From assembly GCF_037893015.1 (NCBI RefSeq), contig NC_133660.1, positions 281,791,067 to 281,855,066 on the forward strand: DNA of 64,000 nucleotides. The letters run 5' to 3'. Both the position numbers and the translations under genes were made by a program. The notes under the pieces were generated by a model. The model saw nothing but the letters and a program-made list of their open reading frames with translations, was not told the DNA's origin and searched no databases. Position 1 is the stretch's first letter, and each line of letters opens with the position of its first letter. Shown piece after piece: positions 44,461-62,617 of the stretch. Source of the DNA: Macrotis lagotis (lineage: Eukaryota > Chordata > Mammalia > Peramelemorphia > Peramelidae).

Positions 44461-45300
44461 TCCTGCCTTTCCCAACCCTTCCCCTTGAAGTCTAACAGGT
44501 CTTCTTCTGTCCGGTGCTCTCAGGGGTGGGCTACGTCCCTTACCATAAGGGGAGACCTGGGAGGACTTGGGCTGTTTTGGTCTTTCTTTGGCTTGCCTTA
44601 GTACTTTGGTCACTGTCAAAGTGGAGCCCAGAAGGGAAGGACACACAAAGAGCAGTAAGCAGGGTTTAAACATCTTATGAACCTGGTTAAGTTGGTTCTA
44701 ACAATGAAACCAGGAACTGGCCTTAAATGAATCCTCCTAAGCCCTTTCTAACTCAAGCTGTGAGGAATTTCCAAGTTTCTTTTTCCCCAGTGCTAGGATG
44801 ATATTCTACATTCCTAAACATATTAAAATTCACATCTCTGAGATTTTTTCTCCCAACCCCTGGTGCCAAGCTGAGCTAGCTTAGTCAGATGACATGAGGA
44901 AGGAACTCACTGTGGATACCAGGTCCCTTCTATAGACCCAGATGCTCTCCCTCCTGAGTCTCTCTGACCTCAACCTTTTCAAGACTTCTCACTCTGCCCC
45001 CTCAGCCCAACTTCTACCTTCTCAATTTCACCACAGCTTAGGAAGTAAAATCACATACTACTTTTTTCAATGGAGGGAGTCACACTGATGTCATCCCTAA
45101 GCTGGGAAGTATCTTCTCTGAGACAGTGGAAAATAGGCAGCCCCTTAGCGGCATGCAGATGACCAAAAGAAAACAGAATCAGAAATTGGAGATGTAAAAC
45201 CATGAAGTAGGAAAATTTAGACCACCTTGCTTTAAGGGACAATATAAAATGATTTCTTCTAAGTTCTCCTTATTTTATAAAACATATAATAAATTCTTAT

Positions 45301-45497
45301 AATATGAACTGAAAAGTTCTTTTCTTTTTTAAAATTTTATTTATTTAAGGCAGGGGGGTTAAGTGGCTTGCCCAAGGCCACACAGCCAGGTAATTATTAA
45401 GTGTCTGAGGCTGAATTTGAACTCAGTTCTCCTGACTCCAGGGCTGGTGCTCTATCCACCGCGCCACCTAGCTGCCCCAATAGGAACTGGTAAGTTC
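45301..45497 (-). mobile_element. Type A SINE, gene-sense, with 19-bp imperfect target duplication
   Basis: The body 45320-45478. Flanks AATATGAACTGAAAAGTTC (45301-45319) and AATAGGAACTGGTAAGTTC (45479-45497) agree at 16 of 19. Confidence 0.88.
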
Positions 45498-45637
45498 ATT
45501 AATAGTTGAAAAGTTCTACAAGGTTCAAGATTTACCACCATTTAATAGAAACTGGAAAGGATTTCTGAAAGATTTATTTCCTTTTGCATAGTTATGCATA
45601 TCTTCAAATTTTCTTCTGGGATAATTTAATGAAACTA

Positions 45638-45820
45638 TGAAAAAGAATTTTTTTATTTTAGGTTTTTTCAAGGCAAATGGGGTTAAGTGGCTTGCCCAAG
45701 GTCACACAGCTGGTAATTATTAAGTGTCTGAGGTCGGATTTGAATTCAAGTACTCCTGACCCCAGGGCCGGAGCTCTATCCACTGCACCACCAAGCTGCC
45801 CCTGAAAAATAATTTTTTTA
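45638..45820 (-). mobile_element. Type A SINE, gene-sense, with 18-bp target duplication
   Basis: The body 45656-45802. Flanks TGAAAAAGAATTTTTTTA (45638-45655) and TGAAAAATAATTTTTTTA (45803-45820) differ at one position. Confidence 0.88.
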
Positions 45821-47116
45821 AAAAAAGCCCAAGTTTCAGAATTTTCATATATTCCTAGGGAAAAAAATTTTTTTTTGAGATGGAGGTAAATGAGGATATG
45901 TGAGAAAGACCAAAGGATCCTAGTTCTAGAAGAACACATACCAAATATACCAGGTCAGGTACTGGATTAAGACGGTACCTTGTCCATTGGAAAGTAATAA
46001 CACGGCTAGCTAAGTAATCAAATGAGGTTTATCTTTAATGACAACCCAAGAAAGTATAGGACAAGCCCTTTTCAACAGACTGGGAGGAGATGGCAAGAGA
46101 ATCCTAGGCAGTGAGGAGATGAGCAAACACTGCAAAATAATGAAATAAGCCCCTTTCTTCTTGAAATCAAGGCAATCTTTTTCTGACATTGCTGTGAGGC
46201 TGGGAGAACTGTTTCTCAGGATGAATGAGGGCCTGTTCCACAGTAGGGTAGTTTGAAATACCAGCTTAAATCTGAGTCTTCAGAATTCTGGTTTTTAGAA
46301 AGGTCCTGAGGTCCTTTTCTTGGTGTGAGTAGAGTCTAAGAACAATGAAGAGAGAAAGTTCTTCCCCTTTCTGTCTTCAAGCATGACCTGAGGACCAACT
46401 GATCACAAGATCGAGACTCCTCTATCTATCAAAACCCCACCAGTCAGAATCCCCCGAGGATTCTGACAGCCATGAACTCCCCCTGCTTTCTGAACACCCC
46501 CCCCACACACACACAATCACACACACACACCCCCACCCACCACTGGTTACGGCTCTATAGATGTGACTTAATGACTCCTAGGACAGGTCTTTACAGTGCT
46601 TCATTTCTTGATAAAATTCTCAACAGCTCATGGATCAGAAGTTTGTTTTTCAGTAATAACCCTGTCACAGAATCCCTTGGAAAAGGAGCAACTTTTTAAC
46701 TCTAACCTGGAGTCCACTCTATTTCTCAAAATGGTTATTGTTTCATCAAATAGATTCTTTGAAGTGAAATTCTACCTAGCATATTTCAACGAAAAACTTC
46801 TTTCACCAAGCTCACAATCTTTTTGGTGACCAAGGAAGATGAGGCAGGGACAGACAGACTAATCCTTGCCTAAATCTCATCAAAGTCTGCCTGTACTTTA
46901 ACGCCACACCAACAAGGTCTAAAACCACCTGTGTAAGCATCCATGAGTCATGAATTTGGAGGAAGATGCTACCAGTAGAACAGTATCACAGAAAACCAGA
47001 ATCTCTCAACACTCTGCAAGACTGCTGCTCCAATGACATACCTCCACACTCTCCTCCCACCCAGAAGCCAGGCAACCCTTCATCCAGCTGTCCTGTGCAG
47101 ATCAGGGGAGCCGTAC

Positions 47117-47511
47117 CTTGACATCAGCAATGAGAGCATCTTCATCTTCGATCCCTGTTGGGACACATTTCTTGTGTAATGGCAGTGACTCTAGCTTATC
47201 CACAAGGCACCGGAGACCTTCCAGCTCAAAATGAGTTAGGTGGACCTGCTTGTCCTTCCGGGGACTACACTGAGGATCCCACACTTGACCATTGTGGGAG
47301 CTGCGGCTAGATTCTGAGGATGAGTCCACTGACAAGGTTCTCTTCAGCCCTTGCAGGTTCCTGCAGGTCTTGCTTAGCCCATCATAATCCACATTAACTC
47401 CATTGGCCATGGGACTGGTGAGGATGGAGCGTCGGCTGCTCAGGCGCCTTGGTTCCTTCTCAGAAGTCTCCTCATCTACACTTCCAGACTCCAAACCATT
47501 TAACTCCAAAT
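47117..47511 (-). CDS. KDM2A: KDM2A exon, residues 363-493 (post-JmjC linker)
   Basis: 395 bases, 131 full codons, first two bases completing Asp362. Starts L-E-L-N-G-L-E-S-G and ends A-L-I-A-D-V-K. The middle is Ser-rich (V-D-S-S-S-E-S-S-R-S-S-H-N-G) and is the part that differs most from human. The end (H-L-T-H-F-E-L-E-G-L-R-C-L-V-D-K) is nearly unchanged. Donor is GTACGG and acceptor 'ctgcag'. Last exon upstream of the candidate internal promoter, so absent from the short isoform. Confidence 0.96.
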
Positions 47512-48117
47512 CTGCAGAGATGGAAAAGAAAACAAAGTGAACACAAGACAGAGCCTGAGGGAATCCCACCTAACAGTTACCATGAGAGAGACCCTGAGGT
47601 TAGTGAGGGCCAAAATGAGTTCAAATGGAAGTTCTCTTTTTAGATTGACCCAGTATGTGAGTAGGAAGGGGAGCCCCAGATCTGCTCCATCCCTTGTCCC
47701 TGAGCAGGGACTTGGGGGTGGGGGCAGAGATCCCCCTCATTTCTCATTTCCCATTTCCTCGGGAGGCTCCCACGCTGAACTAAGCCATGAACCAGTACCC
47801 CACCCACCTCAACCTGAACTTTTCCTCTCCTCACAGCAGTCTTCAGCCTCCAGACTTTTCAGACCATGTCCTTCTGTTCCACCTCTCCAAACAGAAACTA
47901 ATAGTCATTTCATGTCCCATCTTCTGAGTTCTTTGTCCCTTTGTCCTATTGCTACCCTTTCTTGTCCCAACTTCAGATTGCTTCTGTACATAAAGAAATC
48001 TCTTCATATGAAATATTAAATTCATATTATCCAACTTTAACTGTGCTCTCAAGGCAGCATGCTTCTCTAATTCCATCTTTTTTCCTCACAGAAGTTATTT
48101 CAAATTTTCTATTGATC

Positions 48118-48288
48118 TTTGCTTTATCTTATTCTTTTTTTTTAAGGTTTTTGCAAGGCAAATGGGGGTAAGGCCACACAGCTAGATAATTATTAAGTGT
48201 CTGAGACCGGATTTGAACCCAGGTACTCCTGACTCCAGGGCTGGTGCTTTATCCACTATGACACCTAGCCGCCCCTTTGCTTTATCTT
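48118..48288 (-). mobile_element. Type A SINE, gene-sense, with 13-bp target duplication
   Basis: The body 48131-48275. TTTGCTTTATCTT is identical at 48118-48130 and 48276-48288. A dozen or so bases are missing around the 'ggttaagtggcttgcccaagg' part. Confidence 0.9.
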
Positions 48289-48399
48289 CTTAATCAACCT
48301 ATTGGTTGAGGCATCTGCCATTCCTCCTCCTGGACACCCACACCTCTCTGGGTCTGCCTTCAGCTTTTCTCTAATGGTCTGTAACCTACATCCTGACTA

Positions 48400-48810
48400 C
48401 TAACCATGGGGATCCTTCTGAGATTCTGGTTGGAACCTCTTCATTTCCATTTCTCAGACATCTTTCTTGGTATCAGCTACCAACCACGATTGGCTCCCAT
48501 GTACAGGTCCAACCACCATCTTTGTGAAGATGATTCCCATATCTCTTCCCAATGCTCCCCTCAATTGACTTGATGTTGACCTATTTAAAGCTAAACTCAC
48601 CATCTTTCTCCATGAACCTGAGTCTTAGTCTAAACTTTCATCTGGCTGTCCTCCATACTAGCAATGCACCTCTTTACCTCCACCTCAGAAGTCCCTCTCT
48701 TCCTTTTGGGTGAAGCCCAGGCACCATTTCTAGTCTGAAGTCTTTCCTGACCCTGAGCCCTACAACTTCTTATGCCTTTTCTCTCATACCAGCTTGTATT
48801 TTAACATATG
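48400..48810 (+). mobile_element. L2 LINE fragment
   Basis: 'gatgattcccatatctcttccc', 'ctaaactcaccatctttctcc' and 'agtctttcctgaccctgagcccta' follow the L2 3' part on the plus strand. Confidence 0.7.
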
Positions 48811-50548
48811 TATTTATTATATGTAATATAAATATGTTTGAGTATAAAATTCATTAAAATAGTTTAGAATAAAATACTTCATGTATTTTATTATATAAAC
48901 ACAAAATCTTATCAGTTGACTTTATAAGTTAATACACAGATACAAGCTTTAGTATAAAAATCTTAGTGCAGTCTTAAAATATTAAATCTCCAATAAAGGT
49001 CTAATTTAAGATATATATATGTATAGGGAATGAGATCGAATTTATAAGAATAAGGGCTATTCTCCAATTGATAAAGTGGTTATAGAACATAAACAAGTAG
49101 TATTAGGAAGAAGGAAATTGAGCCATTAAATGGTATTTCAAACTATTAAAGCTTAAAAATCACATGATTTCTGGGACATACAGACACAGACACACACAGT
49201 TTACATGCATAAATAGGCAAATATAATATGCATAATATAGTAAAATACAAGCTAGTTTGGAAATAATACTAATCAACTTAAAAAGTTAATGTGTATATGT
49301 ACATAATAAAATATATGCCTATAATTTAGAAGTCATATATATATATATATATATATATAATTTTTTTCTGAATATTTTTCCCAATTACATATAAAAAGTT
49401 TTGAAAATTAGTTTAAATTTTGAATTCCAAAAATTTCCTCTCCCCCTCTATGCACATAGTGACTAACTTTATCCTGTAGATATTTTTACATATCTTAGGG
49501 TATGAGCTTGCTGTGAGCAGGGATCAGTTCACTCTTTGTACTAGGACCTACAGAGCCTTGCACTGAATAGAAATCCTTTAGACTTTTATGCCCACCTCCC
49601 CCCCGCCCCGGAAATGGCTGGGGGGGGGGGGGGGGGGACTGGAGGGGCCTTTTCTTCAGCCCTTGAAAGCCCTTAGAAGAAGGGCTGTCATCTCCTCCTC
49701 CAAGCTCTTTCCCTGGCTAACTAGTGCTAAATTCTTTGGCCCGCTAGCAACATGTGCAGCACTGGGCCTGAAGTCAGGAAGACCTGAATGCAAATTCAGC
49801 CTCAGACATCTGATTGCCTCAGTTTCCTCAACTGTCTTCACAGTATTGTGAGGTTCCAATGACATCATAACTGTAAAGCACTAGTCATAGCACCTGGCAG
49901 AGATGCTGGCTAAGCTCCTATTATTCTTCTGGTTTGCCATCTTTCAGAATCTGAAGGAAAAGAAAACCTCCCAGGCCCCAAAGTCTACTCTATCACGCCC
50001 TCCACCTTATGCCACATATCTCTCTACATTGTTCAAGGGAATACAATGAACAGATGGTCCAGTGCCTCATTAGAAACTCAGGAACGTTGTGGTTCCTTGT
50101 GTATCCCATTCCTAGGATCTCCCAGCCTTAGAAACCGGATGAAAAAATGGACAAAACTATCTCAAATGAGCCTTTTCTTGAGAAACATATGCTAGCACTT
50201 TCTGATCACCAGCCTTCTTCAAAATACTCACAGACTATTCCTTTTGTCATCCTAAAATGCTGTCACTGGTCCAAAATTCACCTTCTTCAAGACTTTCAAA
50301 GGCTACCACAGAGGCCCCAGGCCTTGAGATGTGGTTTATCTGGCCCTAGTCTTCAATTCAATGAGGGCTACTGGGGTTTCTGCTCTTGGCAGAGCCTTCT
50401 GTCAATTCTGTCTGACCTTTCCCAGTCTGAAAACTGACATCTAGTCCAGACACTAAAGAAATGTTTTCCTATTCTCCCCCAGTCCCTAATAGCACTATAT
50501 CCTTTGGATATTATAGTTTTGGCTTCTCTCTTCTAAGACCCTGACTAA

Positions 50549-50740
50549 CCTAGGAAATGCATTCTTTTTTTTTTTGATATTTTTTTATTTAAGGCAACGG
50601 GGGGTTAAATGACTTGCCTAAGGTCACATAGCTAGGTAATTATTAAGTGTCTGAGGCCAAATTTGAACTCAGGTCTTCCTGACTCCAGGGCCAGTGCTCT
50701 ATCTACTGTGCCACCTAGCTGCCTAGGAAATGCATTCTTT
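50549..50740 (-). mobile_element. Type A SINE, gene-sense, with perfect 19-bp target duplication
   Basis: The body 50568-50721. CCTAGGAAATGCATTCTTT is identical at 50549-50567 and 50722-50740. This is one of the clearest insertions in the gene. Confidence 0.93.
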
Positions 50741-51110
50741 AGACAGTGAGATAGACCAGACTCATTCCATCTATGAAAATATCTGCAGGGACTCAAACAG
50801 GCCCTACCCTCCCACCTTTCTAATAAGGCTGGGGCTGAGCAATGAAGCTTCTGGGTTAGGAAGCCAGGACAAAGAAGTATGTCCATTTATTCTGGGGAGC
50901 CCATGGTAGAGAGAAGCATATGTGTTGGAGGGTCATCCTTCTGACCATAGAGCACATTCTGGTTTTCACAGGAATCAGATCAGAAATAAAAGTTCAGTGA
51001 GTGGAGGCTTCTGAAATTCTCCCTGTCCCTAAAGAACTTGGTAAGGGGGTGGGGGTGGTAACAATTTGGTTTCAAAGACTGAAAAAGAGAAAATCAAGGC
51101 AGGTACTCAC

Positions 51111-51237
51111 CCATGCTGAGGGATTCCTTCTGGAAATCCTTGGTCAGATGGGAGCGGTTGGTGATACAGTAGACATAGCGTTCTAAGACGTACCAACACA
51201 TCTCATAGTAGAATGGATAACGGAACTTATTTGGGAC
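51111..51237 (-). CDS. KDM2A: KDM2A exon, residues 320-361
   Basis: 42 codons plus one base. [18 protein letters not shown] through [11 protein letters not shown]. It follows the JmjC core and forms helices that pack on it. One conservative difference from human (Asp for Glu in T-K-D-F). Donor is GTGAGT and acceptor 'atag'. Confidence 0.96.
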
Positions 51238-56168
<4,931 letters not shown>

Positions 56169-56322
56169 CAGAGGGGATGACAAAGGTATATCCCTGCTTG
56201 AGCTCAATGCGCTGACATTCTGAGACACGGTCACCCAGGAAGATGTCTCCCTGCTTCCCTGACAGCAGCCAGTTCTCATACAATTCCAGGTTTTGGGGTG
56301 TAGGTGGTATGAGCCAGAAGAC
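56169..56322 (-). CDS. KDM2A: KDM2A exon, residues 230-280 (JmjC)
   Basis: 51 codons plus one base of Gly281. V-F-W-L-I-P-P-T then [20 protein letters not shown] and G-Y-T-F-V-I-P-S. Middle strands of the JmjC barrel. P-T-P-Q-N replaces human P-T-A-H-N. Donor is GTAAGC and acceptor 'cccag'. Confidence 0.97.
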
Positions 56323-56816
56323 CTGGGAGGTAAAAACTTCAGTCTGTTAAGAGTCATTGATAGGACCCTCAATAAACTAACTCCTTAGATAAGGTAATGA
56401 TAGTCTGGCCTCTAACCCAAGACACCTCTTTCCTGCCAGACTCATACATGGCATCCTTGAGTTCACCTCGAGCAGAAACTGATCTCCAAGGCGATTTATG
56501 CAAATTCTCTCATGCTACAGATGGGTAAACTGAGCCCACCAGCCCAACATCAGTGTGCTGTGTCATAGGAAGATGCTAGGCCTGAGGATGGTGATTAACA
56601 ACTTTGAATAATGGACAAAAGAGCAGAAGATTGGGTCAAATTTCAGATGGGTGTTTCTGCAGTCCAGAAGTGATTGTGAGTCTAAATGTAATGCATTTAT
56701 CAATTGCATTCAGCCTACAGTAATAGTAATAATTATAATAATTTCTTAGGGCAGGAACTCTTATTTATCTTTCTGCCCTGGTGCTTAACACATGATTGTG
56801 CTGGAGAACTTAGTGT

Positions 56817-57040
56817 GTGAGGAAGACGGGGAGGGGAGAGGGGAGGGGAGGGGAGTGGAGTGAAGGGGAGTGGAGTGGAGTGGAGTGGAGTGGAGGGGAG
56901 GGGAAGGGAGGGGAAGGGAGGGGAGGGGAGGGGAAGGGAGGGGAAGGGAGGGGAGGGGAGGGGAGGGGAAGGGAGGGGAGGGGAGTGGGGGGAGGGGAAG
57001 GGAGGAGAGGGGAGAGGAGAGGAGAGGGGAGGGAGAAGAC
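56817..57040. repeat. GGGGA-type polypurine repeat in a KDM2A intron
   Basis: About 220 bases of GGGGA, GGGGAAGGGA and GGAGTGGAGT units on the plus strand, all purine apart from T in the GGAGT units. The many runs of four G make stacked quadruplex structures likely on the strand that is the transcription template. The Gly/Glu-rich frames over it are not genes. Confidence 0.95.
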
Positions 57041-57558
57041 TAAGGGGCTTGCTCAGAATGTCCAGAGGCAGAACTTGAATCTAGGTCTTCCCTTATTCAC
57101 TTTGCCACCTAGACTCTCCTAGCACAAAAGAGATGTTCAATATTTGCTGAAAACAGGGCAATAGACTCCTCCTTCATTCTCCTGCCCTGTCCTCCTCCTT
57201 CATTCTCCTACCCTCTCCTACTTCATCATGTCTCTACCCTGAATGGTTTGGAAACTTCCTTGCAGATGTTACTGAGGAATCTCTCAGTATAAGAAAAACC
57301 TCCCCCCTCATTCAATAGTCTTTGCCCTTCCATTTTCTTGGATTTGGGGTAGAGAAACTAAATTATTAAAATTGGAGCTCAAGAATCCCTGCACTGTGGG
57401 TGGCTCTGTGTGTGAGGTTGCCTGGGGAATTCCACTCCGCACCAAATTCTGGCCAAAGCCCAAATGTCAGCACCCTCTCTACCTATAGAGTTATGCTGGG
57501 CATTTATTTTCTAGATTCACCCAAAGATGACCCATATTTGCCAAGCACAAAATCCTCA

Positions 57559-57750
<192 letters not shown>

Positions 57751-58653
57751 TCATAAAGTCAATATATCATTAAACTTCACCAAGTACAATCTCAATAATG
57801 AATGTAGGTCTCCAGCTGATAAAGGACATTAAAATCTAATTTTCCAAAGGGAATTTTCAATTTCCAATGGGAAGTTTCAATTCAACAAGCAGATAAGAAA
57901 AACCCAAGCATCAGGAAAACTGCTCTGAGTCAGAAACTTAAAACCTAAAGATATAAATGATAGAGGAAAAGGAGACTACTAAGCTTGGACATGGATTAGT
58001 GTATGACAAGGGGGAAGATAGACCTGGAAAATATTGAGGAAAACCTATGATCTTTCTTGTGGGAATTTCTACTGGAAAAAGTTTTAACAGAATTATTAAA
58101 CATATAGGACTCAAGAACAAAAGGAGTTTTGATGGGAAGGAATAAGGAAGTCCTTACAGCAGTTGTCTCTGGGTGTACCTGCTGTCCCTTCCTCTCCCCC
58201 AATTACTTTGTATTTATTTTGCATCCACATTCACCCACACCCACAATCTCTCTCAACTTCTTGATTGGGGATGTGATATTTCTGTTTGTCTTTCCAAAGT
58301 CCAGCATACAGCTGATGCTTCATAAATGCTTGTTATTTACTGATTCCCTTTCCTCAGTTTAGCTGTCACCCACTGACCAGGAGTCACCTTAACTGGAAAA
58401 GCTCATGGGCATCCTCTTCTTTATGTCTATCCCTTTCACTTCAGGGTCTCATGCTTGATTGGGAACAAAGTGGAGTTTGTATATGACTCAACTGCTTAGA
58501 TCGAGGTCTTTCCTATCTACATCATTGCTGATGAGACTTTTCTTGGTATTTTCAATCATCCTTTCCCCCAGGGATGGCATTCTCCAGCGCTACACTTGGG
58601 GCTTCCTCCACACCCCTGTCAATGCAGCCTGGGGGGAAATGGCCTGAACTTAC

Positions 58654-58760
58654 TTCTGCACCTTGGGGTACTGCATCTCCAGGATGGCATTGGTAGACTC
58701 AGTCTGGCTTTCTTTCAAGTGTCTTGGCCACATGTTATCTACCCAATCGATAAAGTCCAC
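58654..58760 (-). CDS. KDM2A: KDM2A exon, residues 163-197 (start of JmjC)
   Basis: 35 codons plus two bases of Lys198. [16 protein letters not shown] to M-Q-Y-P-K-V-Q. First strands of the JmjC domain. Donor is GTAAGT and acceptor 'tctag'. Confidence 0.97.
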
Positions 58761-59408
58761 CTAGAAGGAAGCAAAGACAGGTTAATGTTCACACTGACTT
58801 TCAACATTCCTTCCTAACAATGTCAGTTGGAGGCAGTGGCTGAGAAAGATTTAGGGACTTGCCTTGGCCCCAAACTAGTGAAGGCCAGATCTGGCGTTGA
58901 GGCCAAAGGAAACAAGGTCTCTCTCAATCCACTAAGATACCCAGGGTCCAAAAACTCATCAGTAACCACAACTAAGTAAAAAGTAAAGTGGTACCCTGTT
59001 TTGATTGAGGTCAATCAGCAAGAACCAAAGGGCTAATTATTAAATGATAATAAAGACAAATCCTTCCATCAATGTGATCACAAAAAAACAAGGATCAAAA
59101 AAACCCAAAACGTTCTATGAAAGACATGAATACTTTTTAGGCCACTCTTTTATTCTATTTTACCCTGATACCCTTTTGCTTTGAAAACACAAGAAATAGC
59201 TCTCTGAAATGTGTGCTTGGCACAGCTGCGGAGGGAGCTAAGGTCTCCGCTGAGGTAAAATGCACAGGAAAGTCTAATAGTCAAGGTCCTGGAAAATCAT
59301 TCAGACAAAGCCAAAGGGAAAATTCAGAACACAGAGTGGACAGCTGAAGTTTAACAGTATAAATTCACCACAAGATAAAAAAGATCCCAGTTCCATTTCT
59401 GCCATAAG

Positions 59409-59449
<41 letters not shown>

Positions 59450-59744
59450 GTGTCATCACCTGTACTAATGAGAGAAGAACCTGGTGTAATGGTGAGTAAG
59501 CTAGCCTCAGAGTCAGGCAGAGAAATAGCTAGGGTCAAGGCCTGCCTATGACACACACTGGCTGGGGGGCCCTGACCAGGCCACTTAACTGATTGGTATC
59601 CTAGGCAACTGTAAGACTAGACACTGCCAGGTAGTTTATGATAGACCCAGTTCAGTCCAGAGGGATACTGATAATATCAAACAAGATAACAACTGTGAAA
59701 ATTGTTTTGAAAAGCATAAAGCTAAAACCTTACTCAAGTTTCAT

Positions 59745-60145
59745 AGGTAACACTAGGTGATGATCAACTATGGACTTGTTTGTTTCAGCAATACAATAAT
59801 CAAAGACAATTCTAAAAGGACTTGTGATGGAAAAAACCATCCACATCAGAGAAAGAATTGTGGAGTTTAAATGCATACCAAAGCTTACTATCTTCAATTT
59901 TCAAAAATTGTCTTAGGTATTGTGTTTTTTTTTAATCTCTAACGTTTTTATTCCCCATTGTGATTTTATTTGTCTTTCACAACATGATTAATATGGATCT
60001 TTGTTTAGCATGGTTATACATGTATAGCCCTAGACTGTTTTCTGTCAAAGGGAGGGGAAAGGGAAGTGAGAAAAATATGCCAAAAATAAATGATTGTTGA
60101 AAATTATTGCTGCATGTAGCTGAAAAAATAAATACAATATTAAAA
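59745..60145 (+). mobile_element. LINE 3' end, antisense to KDM2A
   Basis: 'gatgatcaactatggacttg', 'ccatccacatcagagaaagaattgtgg' and 'tttcacaacatgattaatatgg', then an A-rich end near 60145. Confidence 0.8.
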
Positions 60146-60664
60146 AAAGGATATTTGCTGTATTAGAATATACTTTTATTGCAAGTTTTCATATGCAATC
60201 AGATTTCTATTGTGGGACACATATCCTCTAGACATCCAATATCAAGTTGCTAAGTTGGGATAGCACAGGCTGAATCTTCCACACAAGGCTGGCCAGCCCC
60301 TAGGATTTGTCCAATTATGAAGTACACTAGACTGACCAGGGGTGCATTAAATGGTTTCCCAATCTTGTGCTGCCCAGAATGCCAGTATGAGAGACAATGT
60401 CATGGCAAGTCCTGGCTGTGTGATCCATTTATGCTGCCAGGTATCATCTCTGTGAAGCCCTCTTGAGGGGATCACCCTAAAGACAGACCCCAGATTGAAA
60501 GCCCCCATGCAAAAGACCCCACCAGGATTACACACTTAAGGTCATGAAGAACGGGAGACTGAACTCTGAAAAAAGGAAAGTCTAAAAACCATAGACCAAT
60601 GAGTCTGACTTGAATTCTTTTTTCTATTGTTGTTCCTTCTTCATTTTTTTTAGGTCTTTCTTCA

Positions 60665-61040
60665 TTTTTTAAATTATATAAATATCTTATTTGCTTTCCA
60701 AATTACATACATGGTAATTTCTACCAATCTTTTTTTTTCAAGGTTTTGAGTTTTACAATTTTTTCTTCCTCCTTCCCCCTTCCTAACAGAAGGCAATCTG
60801 ATATAGTCTTTACCTTTGCATCCATGATATATGTATATATAGATCAAAACTGAATGTGTTGTTTAGAGAAAAAACATCCAAAAGGAGAAAGAAAACAGAG
60901 AAAGCAAAATTATATTGAAGATAATAAGCTTTGGTCTTTGTTTAAACTCCACAGTTCCTTCTCTGAATATAGATGGTATTCTCCATCACAGATTCCCTAA
61001 AATCATCCCTGATTATTTCAATGATGGGGTGAGCATCGGA
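60665..61040 (-). mobile_element. LINE 3' end, gene-sense
   Basis: 'caaggttttgagttttacaattttttc', 'aagctttggtctttgtttaaactccacagttcc' and 'gatggtattctccatcacag' match the subfamily at 5930 and 19529. It is cut off near 61040. Confidence 0.8.
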
Positions 61041-62617
61041 CTTAAATTCTTGAAAAACTCTAGCCCCTATCATTAAAGAGGAAGGTAGTGATCACCTAGA
61101 AAAGGAGGCACAATAATGTCAAAGAGTTAGCATGGTTGATCAAGTATTAGCCTCTCAAACCTGCTTTCCTATTTGAAAAGGGTCACAGAGTGAATGCTTT
61201 AGACTGAGTTTACTCAGATTGATTTTAAAAGTTATCTGTACTTCTTTAGTGAGAAAGAGGTGGACGAGGTGATGGTGCAACTGGATGGATCGTCAGGTCC
61301 AAGGAGTTTGGTGTAAACATGGCAGGAGTTTCCAAGGACTCATCTAGTCCTGGGCTATGCCACTCTTCTGTCAATGACTTGGATAAAAGCAGAAAGAGCA
61401 TGATTACCAAGTCTGCACATTTGGGAGGGACAGTTAGGCCAGTGGATGGCAGAGGGAGGACACAAGATGGTTCTAATTGGTTAGAACATTGGGCCAAATT
61501 CACAGGGAAGACATTCAGTAGGGATAAAAAGATTTAAAAATCTTAGATTTACATTTAGATTAAAAAAAAAAAACCAGAACCAAACCAATCTTTACAAGAC
61601 AGCAGATAATCTGGGGGGAGAGGAAGGGTTGTTTGAATGAACTAAAAGATCAATGGGTAAACCATGAGAAGTGATAGAGGAAAACTGCATGAAGAGAGAG
61701 GCAAAGATTCCAGGAGGAAGGGGTGGGTGACACAAGAGAGGGGTTAATATACCCTTGTCTATATCTTGGTCTCAATAGGTCTGGGTGCTACATGCTCTCA
61801 AAGATCATTGATAAGCTGAAGAACTTATAGGCAACTAACACTGAAGAGTCTTGGGTCCCTACCATGACAGGATCAGTGAAAGGTGCATATAGTCATTCAT
61901 CTAGAAGAAGAGAAGGCTCAGGGGAATGTGTCTTCAAGTATTGTTATTTTACATGATAAAAGAGATGAATAATCTGACGCCAAGATTAGAGAATATTTAA
62001 TTCTAATATTGGAAATCAGATTTAAAAGTAACAAAGTTTCCAAATTGTATGCCTCCAAGGTGGAGTTTATCTCAACTAAGTTTTAGTTCACGGTCTACAA
62101 AATAAAAAAAGAAATTCTGGGTCCAAAAGTTATTAAACATAGACAAAACAGAATCTGCTCTCTTCTAAGAAACAGCTCTTTCCTTTATCTTTCTGGGAGC
62201 TGTCAGTTACTAGGCTGCCAAAGTCATGGTTAAACTAAACATCTCTTGTCTGGGTAGCCTTCTTCATTTTCTCACTACATTCTTTTTAAGTAACTGATCT
62301 TAACCTGGAGCTAAAGAAGTCTTCTAGCATTACTAACACACCTTGTTCTTTTTTTTTCCTTAAACTTCCTCAACAGCTCAAACTCAAGGGTGATACTCTT
62401 CTATCTCTGAGGCCTGATGTCTCAGGGTAGATGGTTGTCCTTGTCTTGAGTAAAGGGCTAAGCTTCCAAAGCTTCATTCTTAGAGCATTAATGTTTCATG
62501 GGTAAAGTTTTCTGTCTTTTTCAGCACATTTATGAAAAAGCTATAAATTTTGCAAAAAACGAACTACCTTACTAGTGTCACTAGTTGGAAGAGAGAGTTA
62601 GGTTAAAAAAAAATTAC

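Larger units (their letters stand above)
37668..47116 (-). other. KDM2A: KDM2A 9.4-kb intron
   Basis: Holds the CpG-rich promoter-like block (38.8-41.0 kb), GA and CA microsatellites, a MIR3-like piece (about 43385-43465), one plus-strand and two minus-strand type A SINEs, and an L2 fragment (44205-44460). 41000-43380 and 46000-47100 show nothing I can name. Confidence 0.7.
47512..51110 (-). other. KDM2A: KDM2A intron with SINEs, L2 and LINE pieces
   Basis: Type A SINEs at 48131-48275 and 50568-50721. L2 text at about 48400-48800, with a possible continuation at 49500-49580. A short antisense LINE 3' end at about 49364-49480. An A/T-rich patch at 48810-49360 with an (AT)n run near 49337-49360. 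A worn MIR at about 49750-49925. Confidence 0.65.
58761..62617 (-). other. KDM2A: KDM2A intron with LINE pieces and a GT run
   Basis: A (GT)n run of about 36 bases lies at 59411-59447. A worn SINE is at about 59490-59620. A plus-strand LINE 3' end is at about 59745-60145, and an antisense LINE 3' end at about 60665-61040. 61060-62600 holds nothing I can name. Confidence 0.65.

Noticed and set aside
56817-57122. Gly/Glu-rich frame of 101 codons
   Set aside because: A translation of the GGGGA repeat.
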